From assembly GCF_050589705.1 (NCBI RefSeq), contig NZ_JBNGOT010000009.1:1-64000 (forward strand): DNA of 64,000 bases, read 5' to 3'. The stretch comes from Sunxiuqinia rutila. Lineage in GTDB: Bacteria; Bacteroidota; Bacteroidia; Bacteroidales; Prolixibacteraceae. The notes beneath the pieces were generated by a model that worked only from the letters and a program-made list of their open reading frames with translations, ran no database searches and was not told the DNA's origin. Positions 62,076 through 64,000 of the stretch are shown one piece after another (the first letter of the stretch is position 1; every line of letters begins with the position of its first letter). Both the position numbers and the translations under genes were made by a program.

Positions 62076-62951
62076 TTAGTTGTAAATTTCCTTTTTTGCC
62101 GCCAGCAGCGTGTTTTTCAACAAAGCCACACGCGTCATCGGTCCTACCCCTCCGGGCACCGGAGTAATGTATGAACACTTTGCAGCTACTTCGTCAAAAG
62201 CAACATCGCCCTTCAGCTTAAAGCCTGATTTCGTTTGGTCTGATTTTACGCGGGTTGTCCCCACATCAATAACCACCGCTCCTTCTTTAACCATATTCCC
62301 TTTAATAAACTCAGGAATACCAATAGCAGCAATCAGAATATCGGCTTTGGCACACAGGGCTTCCAAATCTTTGGTACGGCTATGAGCCACAGTTACTGTG
62401 GCGTTGATGGCTTTTTGCGACATCAGGACACTCATCGGACGTCCAACAATGTTACTCCGTCCAACAACCACACAGTCTTTCCCCGAAGTTTCAATATTGT
62501 AACGTTTCAACAATTCAACAATCCCATCGGGCGTAGCCGAAACAAAACAAGGCAAGCCAATCACCATGCGTCCAACGTTGATCGGATGAAAGCCGTCCAC
62601 ATCTTTCTTCGGATCGATGGCCTCAATCACTTTCTGCTCTGAAATATGTTTCGGCAGAGGAAGCTGAACGATGAATCCATCCACATCCGCATCGTTGTTC
62701 AATTCGTTTACCTTCGCCAAAAGCTGCTCTTCGGTCACATCGTCTTCGAAACGAATTAAACTTGATTTAAATCCTACCTCTTCGCAATCTTTTATCTTGA
62801 AAGCCACATAGGTCTCGCTTCCGCCATCGTGTCCAACCAGAATTGCCGCCAAGTGAGGCTTTTTAGCTCCTGCTGCAACCATCTCACGAACTTCAGCCGC
62901 GATTTCCTTCTTGATATCAGTTGCTGTTTGTTTTCCGTCAATTAATTTCAT
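62076..62951 (-). CDS. folD: Bifunctional methylene-THF dehydrogenase/cyclohydrolase
   Basis: This 291-residue enzyme of one-carbon metabolism oxidises 5,10-methylene-THF and hydrolyses the methenyl form. The catalytic YVAFKIKDCEEVGF segment, DGFIVQLPLPKH, VVGRSNIVGRPMSVLM and the terminal PVPGGVGPMTRVALLKNT signature are all intact. It lies 18 bp after ffh in the same direction. Confidence 0.96.
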   Translation of the reverse strand: MKLIDGKQTATDIKKEIAAEVREMVAAGAKKPHLAAILVGHDGGSETYVAFKIKDCEEVGFKSSLIRFEDDVTEEQLLAKVNELNNDADVDGFIVQLPLPKHISEQKVIEAIDPKKDVDGFHPINVGRMVIGLPCFVSATPDGIVELLKRYNIETSGKDCVVVGRSNIVGRPMSVLMSQKAINATVTVAHSRTKDLEALCAKADILIAAIGIPEFIKGNMVKEGAVVIDVGTTRVKSDQTKSGFKLKGDVAFDEVAAKCSYITPVPGGVGPMTRVALLKNTLLAAKKEIYN

Positions 62952-62969
62952 TGTATTGAATTACTGCGT

Positions 62970-64000
62970 TTATCTCCTTGGTAAATTCCCCATCATACGG
63001 CCCATGTTTTTCCCTTGAGACACCATCTTCATCATTTTTCGGGTCTCGGAGAATTGTTTGATCAGGCGATTGACTTCCTGTATTTCCGTTCCGGCTCCTT
63101 GGGCAATCCGTTTTCTGCGCGAACCATTCAACAAAGAAGGGTCATTACGTTCAGCCGGTGTCATGGAGTAAATAATGGCTTCAATGTGCTTAAAGGCATC
63201 ATCTTCAATATCGATATTTTTAAGGGCTTTTCCCATGCCAGGAATCATCGCGGCAAGGTCTTTAATATTTCCCATTTTTTTGATTTGCTGAATCTGCTTC
63301 AGGAAATCGTCAAAACTGAATTGGTTTTTAGCCAGTTTCTTTTGAAGCTTGCGGGCTTCATCAGCATCAAATTGTTCCTGAGCTTTTTCAACCAGCGAAA
63401 CAATGTCTCCCATCCCTAAGATACGATCAGCCATCCGCTCGGGGTGGAACACATCAAGGGCTTCCATTTTTTCGCCAGTACCCACAAATTTAATTGGCTT
63501 ATCAACCACTGTGCGGATTGACAAGGCAGCTCCACCACGGGTATCACCATCCAGTTTGGTTAGAACAACCCCATCGAAATTTAAGCGATCGTTAAATTCT
63601 TTAGCGGTATTAACAGCATCCTGACCAGTCATGGAGTCAACAACAAACAAAATCTCGTGAGGAGAAACGGCTTTCTTCACAGCGCTGATCTCGTTCATCA
63701 TTTCTTCGTCAACCGCTAAACGACCAGCGGTGTCAATGATAACAACATCGTGTCCGTTGGCTTTGGCGTGTTTAATAGCGGCCTGAGCAATTTTAACCGG
63801 CTCTTTATTGCCTTCTTCGGTATAAACCGGCACATTAATTTGCTCGCCCAATACCTTCAACTGGTCAATGGCAGCCGGACGATAAACGTCACCAGCAACC
63901 AGCAACGGGTTTTTCCCACGTTTGCTCTTGATTAATTTCGATAGTTTCCCAGAGAAAGTCGTTTTACCGGATCCTTGCAGACCAGCAATCAAAATAATGG
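62970..64000 (-). CDS. ffh: Signal recognition particle protein Ffh (N-terminus beyond the window)
   Basis: The frame is open through base 64000 and gives the C-terminal 343 or so residues of a protein usually about 440 long. The apparent ATG at 63992 is internal, inside ILIAGLQGSGKTT (G1). DTAGRL (G3), TKLDGDTRGG (G4) and the Met-rich M domain (RNDPSLLNGSRRKRIAQGAG to MGRMMGNLPRR) follow. It targets nascent membrane proteins to the translocon together with 4.5S RNA and FtsY. Confidence 0.95.
   Translation of the reverse strand, partial: IILIAGLQGSGKTTFSGKLSKLIKSKRGKNPLLVAGDVYRPAAIDQLKVLGEQINVPVYTEEGNKEPVKIAQAAIKHAKANGHDVVIIDTAGRLAVDEEMMNEISAVKKAVSPHEILFVVDSMTGQDAVNTAKEFNDRLNFDGVVLTKLDGDTRGGAALSIRTVVDKPIKFVGTGEKMEALDVFHPERMADRILGMGDIVSLVEKAQEQFDADEARKLQKKLAKNQFSFDDFLKQIQQIKKMGNIKDLAAMIPGMGKALKNIDIEDDAFKHIEAIIYSMTPAERNDPSLLNGSRRKRIAQGAGTEIQEVNRLIKQFSETRKMMKMVSQGKNMGRMMGNLPRR

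Noticed and set aside
63403..63992. Ffh starting at the ATG 63992
   Set aside because: That Met codon is not the start; the frame is open to the window edge and the ATG falls in the middle of the conserved G1 region.

Overview
The window looks like the chromosome of a member of the Bacteroidota, probably a Marinilabiliales/Prolixibacteraceae-type organism. The evidence is a CotH-family protein with a type IX secretion C-terminal domain, TTTG-N19-TAnnTTTG promoters (clearest ahead of rpsA), a TonB-dependent receptor with surface lipoproteins, DUF3276, DUF3822 and YbbR genes in their usual Bacteroidota settings, and A-rich start regions with almost no Shine-Dalgarno sequences. The phylum is secure; the order is an inference. 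I saw no rRNA, tRNA, IS element or CRISPR array.

Layout. 1-3.7 kb: the end of a TPR-like gene, a large secreted, membrane-anchored TPR-CHAT protease, and a divergent 43-residue peptide gene with a double-glycine leader. 3.7-11.4 kb: THUMP methyltransferase, cysteine synthesis (serine acetyltransferase, cysK), nicotinamide riboside uptake and phosphorylation (pnuC plus NadR-like kinase), an S41 protease and guaA. 11.7-18.7 kb: a beta-mannoside cluster (epimerase, GH130 phosphorylase, SSS symporter, GH5 lipoprotein, divergent AraC regulator). 18.8-21.5 kb: CotH/T9SS protein, a 0.5 kb gene-free stretch and a small secreted protein. 21.6-27.8 kb: a vitamin B12 uptake operon (cobalamin riboswitch, BtuB-like receptor, two BtuG-like propeller lipoproteins and a PKD-like lipoprotein). 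28-28.5 kb: a decayed acyltransferase-3 gene. 28.6-34.4 kb: DUF1080 protein, phosphohexomutase, rfbD-rfbC-rfbA and a UDP-glucuronate decarboxylase (nucleotide-sugar supply). 34.7-43.2 kb: rpsA, STAS protein, RNase Z, GH29 fucosidase, SF1 helicase, a DUF3822-rsmD operon and a TPR protein. 43.4-50.5 kb: nitroreductase, glutathione peroxidase, a 21-bp tandem repeat, a helical protein, an RSH (p)ppGpp enzyme, ferritin, and dnaX with an apparent -1 frameshift at an A10 tract. 50.7-54.4 kb: a second, secreted glutathione peroxidase, a 40-nt perfect palindrome, an AT-rich DUF2971 gene pair, a 22-bp tandem repeat and a photolyase. 54.6-64 kb: threonine aldolase, rhomboid protease, the nusB-DUF1573-yajC-ybbR-coaE-TerB/DnaJ run, DUF3276, an M48 protease, folD and the C-terminal part of ffh.

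The best candidates for something undescribed are the pairing of a periplasmic TPR-CHAT protease with a double-glycine leader peptide (394-3535), and the dnaX recoding site (49447-49456). Two tandem repeats with periods of exactly 21 and 22 bp, close to two DNA helical turns, are also not explained by the genes.
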